The notes beneath the pieces were generated by a model. It was not told the DNA's origin and searched no databases. It was given only the letters and a program-made list of their open reading frames with translations. Made by a program: the position numbers and the translations under genes. From Brumimicrobium aurantiacum (lineage in GTDB: Bacteria; Bacteroidota; Bacteroidia; Flavobacteriales_D; Crocinitomicaceae), in contig NZ_QURB01000009.1 in the NCBI RefSeq assembly GCF_003402975.1, positions 1 to 64,000 on the forward strand: DNA of 64,000 bases. Direction: 5' to 3'. Positions 1 through 8,636 of this stretch are shown one piece after another (within the stretch, counting starts at the first letter, position 1; each line of letters starts with the position of its first letter).

Positions 1-64
1 AAGTTAAGACTGCTTGCGCTGATGGTACTGCCCTTTTAAGGGTGGGAGAGTAAGTCGACGCCAC
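1..64 (+). rRNA. rrf: 5S ribosomal RNA, 3' part only
   Basis: The first ~64 bases match the 3' half of a bacterial 5S rRNA: the stretch around GATGGTACTG (21-30), the short helix CCCTTTTAAGGG, then GGTGGGAGAG (41-50) and the closing arm ending GCCAC. The 5' half lies before the window, so this is the end of an rRNA operon transcribed on the plus strand. A strong terminator follows directly. The exact 3' end is uncertain by a few bases. Confidence 0.88.
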
Positions 65-72
65 TTTTTAAA

Positions 73-105
73 AACCTCATACATTCATTTGTGTGAGGTT
101 TTTTG
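73..105 (+). terminator. Rho-independent terminator of the rRNA operon
   Basis: CCTCATAC pairs with GTGTGAGG (one G-U pair) around a loop of about eight bases and is followed by a run of six T. It sits about 10 bases after the 5S end, as expected for an rRNA operon terminator. The same hairpin recurs in weakened form at 199-228 and 323-350. Confidence 0.8.
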
Positions 106-128
106 TTTTATATACTTTTTTTATTTGT

Positions 129-350
129 GCTGATGATACTGTCCGTCAGCCGACGGATGGGCTTGTATTCCAATAGTGATCGGAACGACTTCACTTTTAA
201 CTCATACATTTATTTGTGTGAGGTTTTTGTTTTATATCACTTTTTTATTTGTGCTGATGGTACTTTATGTCAGCCGACGGATGGGGTGGGAACGCGATAG
301 AAATCGGAACGACTTCACTTTTAACTCATACATTCATTTGTGTGAGGTTT
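129..350 (+). repeat. Two decayed tandem copies of the 5S 3' end plus terminator
   Basis: The segment that starts GCTGATGGTACTG in the 5S gene (position 18) recurs at 129 (GCTGATGATACTG) and at 253 (GCTGATGGTACT). Each copy ends in the same terminator arm, CTCATACATT...GTGTGAGG (199-228, 323-350), and is joined by the same T-rich linker with TTTTTTATTTGTGCTGATG. Spacing is 111 and 124 bases. The two downstream copies share a middle block (CAGCCGACGGATGGG and ATCGGAACGACTTCAC) that the intact 5S lacks, so one was probably copied from the other after the first duplication. Short open frames through this stretch only follow the repeats and are not genes. Confidence 0.75.
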
Positions 351-834
351 CTCAGTTTTGTTTATATATACTTATTGCTATAATTATTTTCTATACCATA
401 AACTTCTTATTTGTGCTTTATTGATACTAGAATTACAATGTTCTTAAAATTAACCCTGGGGTATTCCACCCTGGCGCAGACCTATAGCTTTATGCTGCTA
501 TTTTATAATTAGAATATGTGTTTGAGATAGCGACCTTGTGAAGCTCACTCAAGAAATAATTTCTATATAAAAGAGCAAGTAAACTAAAGGATGTAGACGG
601 ATTAGGTGGCCAAAAACTAATTGTATTTTTACACGTAAATGATAATAAAATCAATTTGTAAATGTAAAGTTTTAATATGATTAAATTGAGAGACAAATAT
701 TCATTCATCCATCTCTCAATCAATTTAGGTTATATAAGGTGTTTTTTTATCTACTTTATTTGCATGTCAAAAGTAGAGTAAATTCACATAACATTATATA
801 GCCATTTTAGGGTATATTTTGATACGAAAATGAA
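351..834. other. Gene-free stretch with one inverted repeat
   Basis: No convincing gene is seen between the 5S-derived repeats and the LuxR-type regulator. A possible fourth fragment of the repeat linker (CTTATTTGTGCTTTATTGATAC) begins near 405 but decays at once. A 9-base inverted repeat, ATTGAGAGA at 685-693 and TCTCTCAAT at 712-720, could form a hairpin but has no T-run. A 77-codon minus-strand frame (490-723) has no recognisable domain and a composition like translated AT-rich DNA, so it was left out. Confidence 0.4.
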
Positions 835-1506
835 TTAGACTGAATATCGTTTAACAATTTCGATTAATTCAGAAACTTTATTTATCTCTAATTTCTTATA
901 TATATTTTTTATATGTGAGTTGACAGTATGTTGAGAAATGAATATTTCAGCACTAATTTCTTTCCTTGACAGTCCGTCAGAAAGTAGTTTAGCTATTTTC
1001 TTTTCTTGTTTGGTTAGGTGTTTATAGCTTTTTGTATCCGTCTTGTATATTTGATTTTCTAAACTATCTTTGGCTACTGTAATGGCATATTTATCCTTTC
1101 CCTTTTTATTTTTGAATAAAGTTCGAGTAGATCCATTAACGATACGCCATTCTTTGTTTTGAAAAGAAAGCTTGTAAGTTAAGTTTAAATATTTTTCCTT
1201 TTGATTTTTAAAAAAAGATACTGATTCTAATAATGTTGCATAAGTAGAGGTATGCATTGTTTTTAAATAATAGATATGATCGAGACTTGACAATTTATTG
1301 TTTTTAAATCCATAAAATTCCTTCATGAGATTGTTGATATAAATTGGTCGATATAATTGTACATCATGGATTGTAATATAGTATTTAGATGAATTAAGAC
1401 AATCGAAGAAATTTTCTGTGTTAATATTATCAATGTTGAGTATTCCTTTTTGATCTAAATCACTTATTATTCGTTCTATTTCCTTTTGTAATTCTAAAAA
1501 TATCAT
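835..1506 (-). CDS. LuxR-family transcriptional regulator with PAS-like N-terminal domain
   Basis: A 223-residue DNA-binding regulator. The last ~60 residues form a LuxR/GerE helix-turn-helix: LTKQEKKIAKLLSDGLSRKE, then the recognition helix SQHTVNSHIKNIYKKL. The first ~150 residues look like a PAS-type sensor fold (YRPIYINNLMKEFYGF, later YKLSFQNKEWRIVNG), a common arrangement in Bacteroidota. No receiver domain or transmembrane segment is visible, so the signal is probably cytoplasmic and is unknown. The ATG at 1506 is preferred to a TTG two codons upstream. The gene is divergent from comEC across a 186-base AT-rich gap and has no operon partner. Family assignment is firm; its targets cannot be inferred. 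Confidence 0.85.
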   Translation of the reverse strand: MIFLELQKEIERIISDLDQKGILNIDNINTENFFDCLNSSKYYITIHDVQLYRPIYINNLMKEFYGFKNNKLSSLDHIYYLKTMHTSTYATLLESVSFFKNQKEKYLNLTYKLSFQNKEWRIVNGSTRTLFKNKKGKDKYAITVAKDSLENQIYKTDTKSYKHLTKQEKKIAKLLSDGLSRKEISAEIFISQHTVNSHIKNIYKKLEINKVSELIEIVKRYSV

Positions 1507-1692
1507 TTGCAAATATTGTAGTTACTTATAAAGATACTTAATAATATCTTTTTGTGTAATAATTGCATTTAAAATATATGGTTAATCGTTACTTCATTTT
1601 ATTCAATAGAATTTTTATCGTTATTAACTTGTTGGTTAATAGCTGATAATTTATTATTTTTAGTTTGACTTAATTACTTAATAAACTATAAT

Positions 1693-3666
1693 TTGATTAA
1701 AAGTTCAATATTTTCCTCCTTAATTTCTCTAATTTGTGGGATATTGGCGGCATCATATTTTGATGTTCATTGGATTTTTATTTTTACTAGTTGGGCAACA
1801 GCTTTAGTTGCTTTTATTTTTCTATCACAATTTGGTAGACAAGTTTATTTCTTTAGAAGATGGATTAATCTGAATATTGTAGTTTTACTTTTCTTGTCAG
1901 GATTTTTAGGTTATCAATTAAATTCACCTTTTACTTATAAATATAATTTTAACGATATTGCCATTGAAAATGATTATTTCATTGGTGAGATTACAGAGTA
2001 CCAGGAAGGAAAAAAAGCTTTTGATAAAGTAATTATTAATGTTCAACAGATCGTCAAACCACATTCTAACTTATATGCCCAAGGTGAATTGCTATGTTAC
2101 ATCAACTCTGATTCTATTTCGATTTCAGAAGGACATGTGATATTATTTCAACCCGTTATAACACCAATTAAAAATAAAGGTAATCCTGGAGAGTTTGATG
2201 CTGAAAAATATTGGAATGTAAAAGGTATTAATTCAATGGCATTCTTAGATGGAACAACAATTCAGATTTTAGACTATAATTATACATTTTCAAATTTTTG
2301 GTCTGCCTCTCGTCAATATTTTGTGAATGTTATCCAAACATATGTTTCAAAGGAAAATCAAGGTTTGGTAATAGCGTTAACTCTAGGTGATAAATCTAAA
2401 TTATCTATTGAAAAACGAAATCAGTTTGCCAATGCTGGAGCAATGCATGTTCTAGCTGTTTCCGGGATGCATGTTGGTATTTTATTGGCTTTTCTACAAT
2501 GGATTTTTTTCTTGATTAAGCCTTTAAGAAAACGAAGTCTATATTTATATTTTGCTTTGATTTTTATTTGGGCTTTTGCCTTTTTGACCGGAATGTCAGC
2601 GTCAGTTTCAAGGGCTGTTACAATGTTTAGTATTCTAGCAATTGGACAATTGATGGGGTATAAGTTTTTTAATTTGCATGCTATTTTTGCTTCAGCATTT
2701 TTTCTTTTGATTTTTAACCCTCATTTTCTCTTTGATATTGGTTTTCAACTATCATATCTAGCGGTTTTAGGAATTGCCTTCTTTTATAAACCAATATATA
2801 AAGTATTCAACTTTCGATATAAGGTTTTCAATTATTTTTGGCAAGGTACTGTTATTGGAATAGCAGCACAAATAGGAACTTTACCACTTACACTTTATTA
2901 TTTTAATCAATTTCCGAATTATTTTTTCTTAACCAATATAGGATTACTTGTATTGGCTTCAGTTTCTTTAATTAGTGTTGTTGTATTTCTTTTATTACAT
3001 TGGGTTCCTGTTGTAGTAGATTGGTTAGCATTTGTAGTTGATTTTATTTTCGATGTATTGTCTGGATTTATCAAATTCATTAATACTTTACCTGGTGAAG
3101 TAAGTATTGGTTTTACTCCTCATTACTTTCATGTATTATTACTTTACTTATTTACGGTTTTAACTTTTTACTTCTGGAATAAATCAAAGGAATTATACTT
3201 TAGATTTAGTTTAATTGGATTATTTATCATCGCCCTATTCTTGATTTTTGATCGTGAAATGAATAAGTCAAAAAGGGAGTTAGTTGTTTTTAATCACTAC
3301 AATAAATCTGTTGTAATTAAGGAGAATCGACAGATGTTTTTGCTCTACGATGCTACAAAGCCTCAAAGTGAAAGCTCAATCAATTTCTTGATTAGTGGTT
3401 ATCAAAATTCAGTGGGTGTTAATTGTAAGAAGATTCCAATAAGAAAAGGAGACGTTTTTGATTTAGAAAACAATATTATGGTAGAAAGTCAAGCGGATGG
3501 TTGGAATATTAGGTATTATGATAAAAAAATATTTCTTACCAATACGGAGACTTTAAAGGATTCAACAGAACAACTTTTAATTGTAGATGGTCCGTGGAAT
3601 TATGCTTTTAATTTTAAAAATGCAGATTATTCAGTAAATGACAAAGCCCTTAATTTAAATCCTTGA
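1693..3666 (+). CDS. comEC: ComEC/Rec2-type DNA uptake channel protein
   Basis: A 657-residue polytopic inner-membrane protein of the ComEC/Rec2 family, which carries single-stranded DNA across the inner membrane during natural transformation. The N-terminal quarter has three membrane segments and a DUF4131-type periplasmic domain. The hallmark of the competence domain, HVLAVSGMHVGI, lies near residue 250, followed by about eight further membrane helices. A ~120-residue soluble tail ends the protein. No metallo-beta-lactamase signature (HxHxDH) is visible, so it resembles the shorter Bacteroidota form. Translation starts at TTG; there is no ATG before the first membrane helix. Its last 17 bases overlap the 3' end of the convergent lipoprotein gene. 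No other competence gene is nearby. Confidence 0.88.
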   Translation: MIKSSIFSSLISLICGILAASYFDVHWIFIFTSWATALVAFIFLSQFGRQVYFFRRWINLNIVVLLFLSGFLGYQLNSPFTYKYNFNDIAIENDYFIGEITEYQEGKKAFDKVIINVQQIVKPHSNLYAQGELLCYINSDSISISEGHVILFQPVITPIKNKGNPGEFDAEKYWNVKGINSMAFLDGTTIQILDYNYTFSNFWSASRQYFVNVIQTYVSKENQGLVIALTLGDKSKLSIEKRNQFANAGAMHVLAVSGMHVGILLAFLQWIFFLIKPLRKRSLYLYFALIFIWAFAFLTGMSASVSRAVTMFSILAIGQLMGYKFFNLHAIFASAFFLLIFNPHFLFDIGFQLSYLAVLGIAFFYKPIYKVFNFRYKVFNYFWQGTVIGIAAQIGTLPLTLYYFNQFPNYFFLTNIGLLVLASVSLISVVVFLLLHWVPVVVDWLAFVVDFIFDVLSGFIKFINTLPGEVSIGFTPHYFHVLLLYLFTVLTFYFWNKSKELYFRFSLIGLFIIALFLIFDREMNKSKRELVVFNHYNKSVVIKENRQMFLLYDATKPQSESSINFLISGYQNSVGVNCKKIPIRKGDVFDLENNIMVESQADGWNIRYYDKKIFLTNTETLKDSTEQLLIVDGPWNYAFNFKNADYSVNDKALNLNP

Positions 3667-4555
3667 CTTTAATAAGCTCTAAGTACGGACTAAATTCGAA
3701 TGTTGTAGTTGTTTCTTTAGAATTTTCAAGGTCGTACCTCCAATTAATAGCCAATTCATAGCCAATCACCTTATCATTTCTTTCCAATGCAAGTAAATTA
3801 ACGATGCTTTCAATGATGACTTCTTTATTAAGCTCCTTGTAATATTCTAAAACTATTTTTCGACTCACATTTCTAAAATCGACCGTTCCAGATTTTTTAA
3901 CCAAACTCATTAAGTGGAAAGTATGATCCATAAAGGGTTGTAACTGGTCAGTTCCTATTAATTCTGCTTCACGGGCTTTGAAAAAGTTTAAGAATTCTAA
4001 TTCCTCATCAGATAAGTAATAGTTTTTAGTGGTTTCAAAATGTTGATTAAACTGATAATCGTAAAAAAGTGATTTATATTTTTTAAGAACATTAAATTGA
4101 TAGAAAGGAGAAATCATCGATATACTGTCTTTGTAATTAAAAACAAAGAAGTCATGATGAACGGTAATAGAATCTGTTTTTTCTAATTGGTAAATATGTT
4201 CAATCTCATATTTAACTTCATCAATTTCTTTCAATGCTTCTGCTCGATATCTAGGAATTAAATCTTCAACACCTGATTCATTCAAGCCTCTTAGATCATC
4301 ATTCTCAAGATATTTTTGTTTTATTGTATAGAGAGAATCTAAGCTTAAAAATGCATCAGGTTTAAAAACCTTCATTTTACCAAAAGCCAAGGATTGGTAT
4401 TTTTCCTCAGAATGTTTTTTCTTTAAAGAGTCTTCGATCGCCTCATGAAAACCTAAGGTTTGTTCCTGGATTGTGTTAACTGGTGTATTTACCAAACTTC
4501 CACAACTAGAAATTATGAACGTTATAATAAGTATTGTCGAGACATGTTTATACAT
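3650..4555 (-). CDS. Lipoprotein of unknown function
   Basis: A predicted 301-residue lipoprotein. The N-terminus is a lipoprotein signal peptide with lipobox IISSC, and the mature protein starts at that cysteine. The rest is soluble and charged, with mixed helix and strand and no domain I recognise. The ATG at 4555 is chosen over a TTG two codons upstream because it places the hydrophobic signal correctly. It lies 76 bases downstream of dnaN on the same strand and may be read through from it. Its 3' end overlaps comEC by 17 bases in convergent orientation. Function unknown. Confidence 0.75.
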   Translation of the reverse strand: MYKHVSTILIITFIISSCGSLVNTPVNTIQEQTLGFHEAIEDSLKKKHSEEKYQSLAFGKMKVFKPDAFLSLDSLYTIKQKYLENDDLRGLNESGVEDLIPRYRAEALKEIDEVKYEIEHIYQLEKTDSITVHHDFFVFNYKDSISMISPFYQFNVLKKYKSLFYDYQFNQHFETTKNYYLSDEELEFLNFFKAREAELIGTDQLQPFMDHTFHLMSLVKKSGTVDFRNVSRKIVLEYYKELNKEVIIESIVNLLALERNDKVIGYELAINWRYDLENSKETTTTFEFSPYLELIKVKDLN

Positions 4556-4631
4556 GATCAAAAGTTGTTAAATGTTACATAAAGTTACTAAAACCTTTAA
4601 TCAATTAAAAGAAAAACTGAAGATGCTACTT

Positions 4632-5756
4632 TTATGAGTTTACCATTACTGGCATCACTAACATTAATATGTCTTCATTTTCATTTTCTTGAGTAGCTGG
4701 TACGATTAATCCTGCTCTATTTGGTTGACTCATCATTAATTTGATTTCATCAGAAGAAATATTACTTAACATTTCAATAATAAAGCGTGAATTAAATCCG
4801 ATTTCAATATCAGCACCATCATAGTTACATGTAAGTCTTTCTTTAGCTTCGTTTGAAAAATCGATGTCCTCAGCAGAAATAGCCAATTCAGAACCAGAAA
4901 TTTTTAATTGAACTTGATGTGTCGTTTTATTTGCAAAAATCGAAACACGTTTAATAGATCTTAGTAAAGATTCACGATCTACTGTTAAAACATTAGGGTT
5001 TTCCTGAGGAATAACAGCTTCATAATTTGGGTATTTACCATCAATTAAACGACATGTTAATTCAATGTCTTTAAATGTAAATACAGCATTTGAATCATTG
5101 AATTCGATTTTAACCTCAGTGTCAGATTGACTACCCAGGTTGTTTTTAAGCATGTTTAATGCTTTTTTAGGAAGAATAAATGAAGAATTTCCCGAAGCTT
5201 TAGAATCAGTACGACTGTATCTAACTAATTTGTGGGCGTCTGTTGCAACAAAAGTCATGTCTTCAGTTGTAAATTGACAAAAGACACCACTCATTACTGG
5301 TCTTAAATCATCTGTTCCTGTCGCAAAGATTGTTTTGTTAATAGCATCAGCTAAAACTTCTCCATTAACAGTTGTACTGTCTGTGTTTTCAATTTCACGA
5401 ACCTTTGGGAAGTCATCTCCGTTATATCCAACCATTTTCGACTTACCATTTGTATAGGTAATTTCGATTCCAAAATTGTCTTCATTGATAGTGAAAGTCA
5501 AAGGTTGGTCTGGTAAATTTTTAAGAACATCCAAAAGTAATTTTGCTGGAATACAAACTTTTCCTGACTCATTTGCATCAACTTCAAACGAAGTCTTCAT
5601 TGTCGTTTCGATATCTGAAGCAGAAACCCTTAACGTTTTATCATTTATTTCGAATAAAAAGTTATCCAAAATAGGCAAAGTATTACTTGTTGTTAAAACG
5701 CCACTGATGGTTTGAAGGTGTTTTAATAAGCTAGAGCTTGAAACTACAAAATTCAT
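4632..5756 (-). CDS. dnaN: DNA polymerase III sliding clamp, beta subunit
   Basis: The 374-residue beta clamp encircles DNA and tethers DNA polymerase III. The start (MNFVVSSSSLLKHLQTISGV), the segment LPILDNFLFEI, the interdomain parts (VATDAHKLVRY) and the C-terminus (LMLVMPVMVN) are typical. Length matches the family (about 366-375). It is not next to dnaA or recF here; it follows the gldF-gldG-DUF4340-like operon by 92 bases. A TATATTTG element 27-34 bases upstream of the ATG suggests its own promoter. No DnaA-box cluster or other origin signature was noticed. Confidence 0.97.
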   Translation of the reverse strand: MNFVVSSSSLLKHLQTISGVLTTSNTLPILDNFLFEINDKTLRVSASDIETTMKTSFEVDANESGKVCIPAKLLLDVLKNLPDQPLTFTINEDNFGIEITYTNGKSKMVGYNGDDFPKVREIENTDSTTVNGEVLADAINKTIFATGTDDLRPVMSGVFCQFTTEDMTFVATDAHKLVRYSRTDSKASGNSSFILPKKALNMLKNNLGSQSDTEVKIEFNDSNAVFTFKDIELTCRLIDGKYPNYEAVIPQENPNVLTVDRESLLRSIKRVSIFANKTTHQVQLKISGSELAISAEDIDFSNEAKERLTCNYDGADIEIGFNSRFIIEMLSNISSDEIKLMMSQPNRAGLIVPATQENENEDILMLVMPVMVNS

Positions 5757-5782
5757 TTTTTCTTTCTTAAAATTTATTTAGA

Positions 5783-5790
5783 CAAATATA
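5783..5790 (-). promoter_or_regulatory. Probable promoter -7 element of dnaN
   Basis: On the minus strand this reads TATATTTG, a perfect match to the Bacteroidota -7 consensus TAnnTTTG, ending 27 bases before the dnaN ATG. No clear TTTG is seen at the -33 distance. It implies that dnaN can be transcribed independently of the gliding-type operon upstream. Confidence 0.5.
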
Positions 5791-5848
5791 GTTTTTTCGA
5801 CTTGATTTAAAAGTATAAAAATAGATAATTCTATTCCTTGTAATACTC

Positions 5849-6853
5849 TTATTCATTTGCGAAAATCATTTTTCCTCGAATTAGAGGTCCTACTGTATAA
5901 TATTGCATTCTAACCAATTCTCCATCTGCTTTTACAGCCCACAGAAAATCTTCATCATAGGCCAAAGTATCTTGACCTTCATAACTTGGGTCAAACCTAC
6001 GGTATAAATCTAATTTATAAGATGATTTTTTAGCGTCGATCAATAATTCATAGTCTGGTTTTGAAGTTTTGATACTATCAATTTCCTTTACAGATAATGT
6101 ATAATTCGGTTGATTGAAGTTAATATTTTCAAAACCATTTAAATAAAATATCAAATTATCTTTATTGATATTGTGTACTGGTCTACCATTTGAAGTTACT
6201 TGAATGTTATCAGGGTTTTTAGCATTTACTTTAAAACTACTTTGAGGATTAACCCTGTCAATAAGTTCAACTGTATTGAGTTCCGACCTTTTATAAGAAA
6301 ACAAATCTAGACATTGGAATCTTCTAGGGTCTGAAAAGAAGCGTGGCTCTAATATTCCGTAAAAACCTTTCATTCCCATAATGACAGGGTTGTCACTTTT
6401 TAAATCTGGAGTTTCCAATAACATGTGAGTTCCCATATGGTCTTGAGTAGAGTGACCTACATACCAAGTTTTAGCCCAATCTCCATCTTGAAATATACGC
6501 ACAGTTTTATGGTTGGCCATTAAGACCTTTTTCATGTTTTTCATTGCAGATTTTGGTACATATCCCTTCAAAGTGATTTTATACATTGTTTCCAACATCA
6601 TCTGGATAATATTCTGTTGAACACATTCACCATTTGGACCTTTCCAAACTCCATTTTCATCTCTTTCAACAACATATTCCTGGTCGGTGTAAGAGTCGTA
6701 AATTTCAATTTTATCAACGCTAGCTGTATCTTCTACCGCAAAAGCGATTAAGCTAGTGTCAGTAATTTTAGAACTTTTTTTAAAGTTCATGGCCATGTAA
6801 GACAATCCTGCAATTAAGCCTAATCCTATTAATATTATTATTAGTTTCTTCAT
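5849..6853 (-). CDS. DUF4340-like membrane-anchored protein of the gldFG operon
   Basis: A 334-residue protein with one N-terminal membrane anchor (KLIIILIGLGLIAGLSYMAM) and a long extracytoplasmic part. The segment VDKIEIYD...YVVERDENGVW is typical of DUF4340 proteins, which commonly lie beside Gldg-type ABC auxiliary proteins. The gene starts five bases after gldG ends, and is third in the gldF-gldG operon, so a role with that ABC system is inferred. The ATG at 6853 is preferred to the TTG just before it. Domain identity is by pattern only; the exact function is unknown. Confidence 0.72.
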   Translation of the reverse strand: MKKLIIILIGLGLIAGLSYMAMNFKKSSKITDTSLIAFAVEDTASVDKIEIYDSYTDQEYVVERDENGVWKGPNGECVQQNIIQMMLETMYKITLKGYVPKSAMKNMKKVLMANHKTVRIFQDGDWAKTWYVGHSTQDHMGTHMLLETPDLKSDNPVIMGMKGFYGILEPRFFSDPRRFQCLDLFSYKRSELNTVELIDRVNPQSSFKVNAKNPDNIQVTSNGRPVHNINKDNLIFYLNGFENINFNQPNYTLSVKEIDSIKTSKPDYELLIDAKKSSYKLDLYRRFDPSYEGQDTLAYDEDFLWAVKADGELVRMQYYTVGPLIRGKMIFANE

Positions 6854-6858
6854 CAATT

Positions 6859-8634
6859 TTATTTTTTAACGTACTTATATTTACGAATTACAAAGACTAC
6901 AATTGCAAGTACGAAAATATACAACAGAGGGATGGCGATATTTATGAATTTATAAAATCCGCCTTCCTTTTCAATTTTTAATTTATCTGTAGGGTGTAAG
7001 TCAATCGTACGACTTCTAATTGCTAATAATGTACTTTCTCCTAACATATAATCAATACAGTTTTCAAAAAACTCAAAGTTACCAAAGGCTCTTCCTGCGA
7101 AAAGTTCATCAATTTCATTTCCTCTAGGAAGTCTTGGTATATAACGGTATCTGTTTTCTTCAGGTACGGCAACAGAATCATAATATGTATTCTTGAAAAA
7201 TGTTCCGTTTCCGATGACCATTAACTTTCCAGGTTTAGTTGATTCATTTAAAATTTTAGCATCAGGGTTATCTGCGTATGTTGAAACAATTCTATTTTTA
7301 AATGCGGATTCAAATTCACCTTCCATAATTCCTCCTAGCATCAATCGATTTTGTTCATTATTTGGATCGTCTTGGAAAACTGGATTTTCTCCAAATTGAT
7401 TTTCCATTGCAATAGACAATAGGGGAGCATTTCCAAAGGATTTAGAGTTTGATGAACTTGCCAAGATCACTGAAGGTCTAACTTTATTGTTGGTTTCAAC
7501 AAACTGCATGCTTGAAGCATATGGCAGTTTTACAGGGTTGACCATGCTTGATATTGGATGATCTGTTCCACTTGCACGTACGTAGAAATACCAGTTTACG
7601 AAACCTTTCGGAATTCCAGGCATGGCAAAAGCATCGTAGTTTTCATCAACAACAAGGTCTTCATTCAGTTTTATTCCATAATCGAAAAGTAACTTATTTA
7701 ATCCTGTTCTTTTTCTAACACTATGCGTTTTACCTGTTCTTCGAATTGTATCATTGTTGATTTCAAGTGGATTATTAAAAACCATTAAATTACCTCCTTG
7801 CATAAGGTATTGGTCTAATATAAACTTATCTTTTCCACTGAATTTTTCTTTTGGATCTGCGATTATAACTCCATCATATTCGTCTAAAGCATTTAAAGCA
7901 CCGTTGATTTTAACATCTTCAATAATGTAGGAATCTTCAATGTTTCGTCTGGCACCTTGTGTAAAAGGAATACCTAATTCTCCATGTCCATGTAGAAAAG
8001 CCAATTTCTTTTTTTCTTGACGTGTTGCTTTGGCCAATACACGCATAAATTTGTACTCTAAATTATTGATGCCTTTTTGAACCAAACTATTCAATCGTTG
8101 ATCTAATCTGTACTGACCTCCTTCAAGAAAACGAATGTGATCAACTGTGGTACCTCTATATTCCACAACAGCTCCTGGAAAAACTTCAACTATATTAGAA
8201 GAACCTTGACTCCTGTATGTGATATCCATTGGACGGATTCCTTGACCTTTATTAAACAGCTGTTCTTTTAATGCTTCCTGGTCAACAACAGAGCCTTTGT
8301 TTGGATTGATAAATTCATATTGAATTTTGTTTCCAGCATAATACTTAAATTCATCTAATTTATCTCTCACTGCTGTTTGTAATCTCTTAATTTCAGCTGG
8401 AAACTCACCTTCTAGGTATATTTTAAATAATATTTTATCGGTTAAGATAGTATCTGAACTTAAGAAATCAATGCTTGAGTCTGTTAGTGAATAACGTTGA
8501 TCACTTGTGAAATCTGCACGGAAATCTACAAATGAAACGATGATATTAACTAAAATCAAAACAGCTAATGCAATAGCAGTAATGATTCCGTAATAGGCTT
8601 TGTTTGATGCTTTTTTTAATTTTATTTTAGCCAT
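6859..8634 (-). CDS. gldG: Gliding-motility-associated ABC auxiliary protein GldG
   Basis: A 591-residue membrane protein of the GldG / ABC-type auxiliary family. Residues ~13-37 form the N-terminal membrane helix and the last ~28 residues a second one (AIPLLYIFVLAIVVFVI) followed by lysines. Between them is a large extracytoplasmic region (RYSLTDSSIDFL near the start, then VVIADPKE-like strands such as YDGVIIADPKEKFSG). In Flavobacterium, GldA (ATPase), GldF and GldG form an ABC transporter linked to gliding motility, though many non-gliding relatives keep it. It is two bases from gldF and belongs to the same operon. GldA is not in this window. Confidence 0.9.
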   Translation of the reverse strand: MAKIKLKKASNKAYYGIITAIALAVLILVNIIVSFVDFRADFTSDQRYSLTDSSIDFLSSDTILTDKILFKIYLEGEFPAEIKRLQTAVRDKLDEFKYYAGNKIQYEFINPNKGSVVDQEALKEQLFNKGQGIRPMDITYRSQGSSNIVEVFPGAVVEYRGTTVDHIRFLEGGQYRLDQRLNSLVQKGINNLEYKFMRVLAKATRQEKKKLAFLHGHGELGIPFTQGARRNIEDSYIIEDVKINGALNALDEYDGVIIADPKEKFSGKDKFILDQYLMQGGNLMVFNNPLEINNDTIRRTGKTHSVRKRTGLNKLLFDYGIKLNEDLVVDENYDAFAMPGIPKGFVNWYFYVRASGTDHPISSMVNPVKLPYASSMQFVETNNKVRPSVILASSSNSKSFGNAPLLSIAMENQFGENPVFQDDPNNEQNRLMLGGIMEGEFESAFKNRIVSTYADNPDAKILNESTKPGKLMVIGNGTFFKNTYYDSVAVPEENRYRYIPRLPRGNEIDELFAGRAFGNFEFFENCIDYMLGESTLLAIRSRTIDLHPTDKLKIEKEGGFYKFINIAIPLLYIFVLAIVVFVIRKYKYVKK

Positions 8635-8636
8635 AA

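Noticed and set aside
103-424. Two overlapping plus-strand open frames of 65 and 82 codons.
   Set aside because: They run through the 5S-derived tandem repeats, so their shared peptide segments simply reflect the repeat. No start signal, no domain.
490-723. Minus-strand frame of 77 codons after the repeats.
   Set aside because: Rich in Leu/Ile/Lys/Asn as any AT-rich DNA is, and no recognisable domain. A transposase or integrase fragment was considered but no motif was found.
1693-3666. A metallo-beta-lactamase domain at the ComEC C-terminus.
   Set aside because: No HxHxDH motif and the tail is only ~120 residues; Bacteroidota ComEC often lacks it.
4562-5848. Replication origin near dnaN.
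   Set aside because: No DnaA-box cluster, dnaA, recF or gyrB nearby; dnaN here follows a gliding-type operon.
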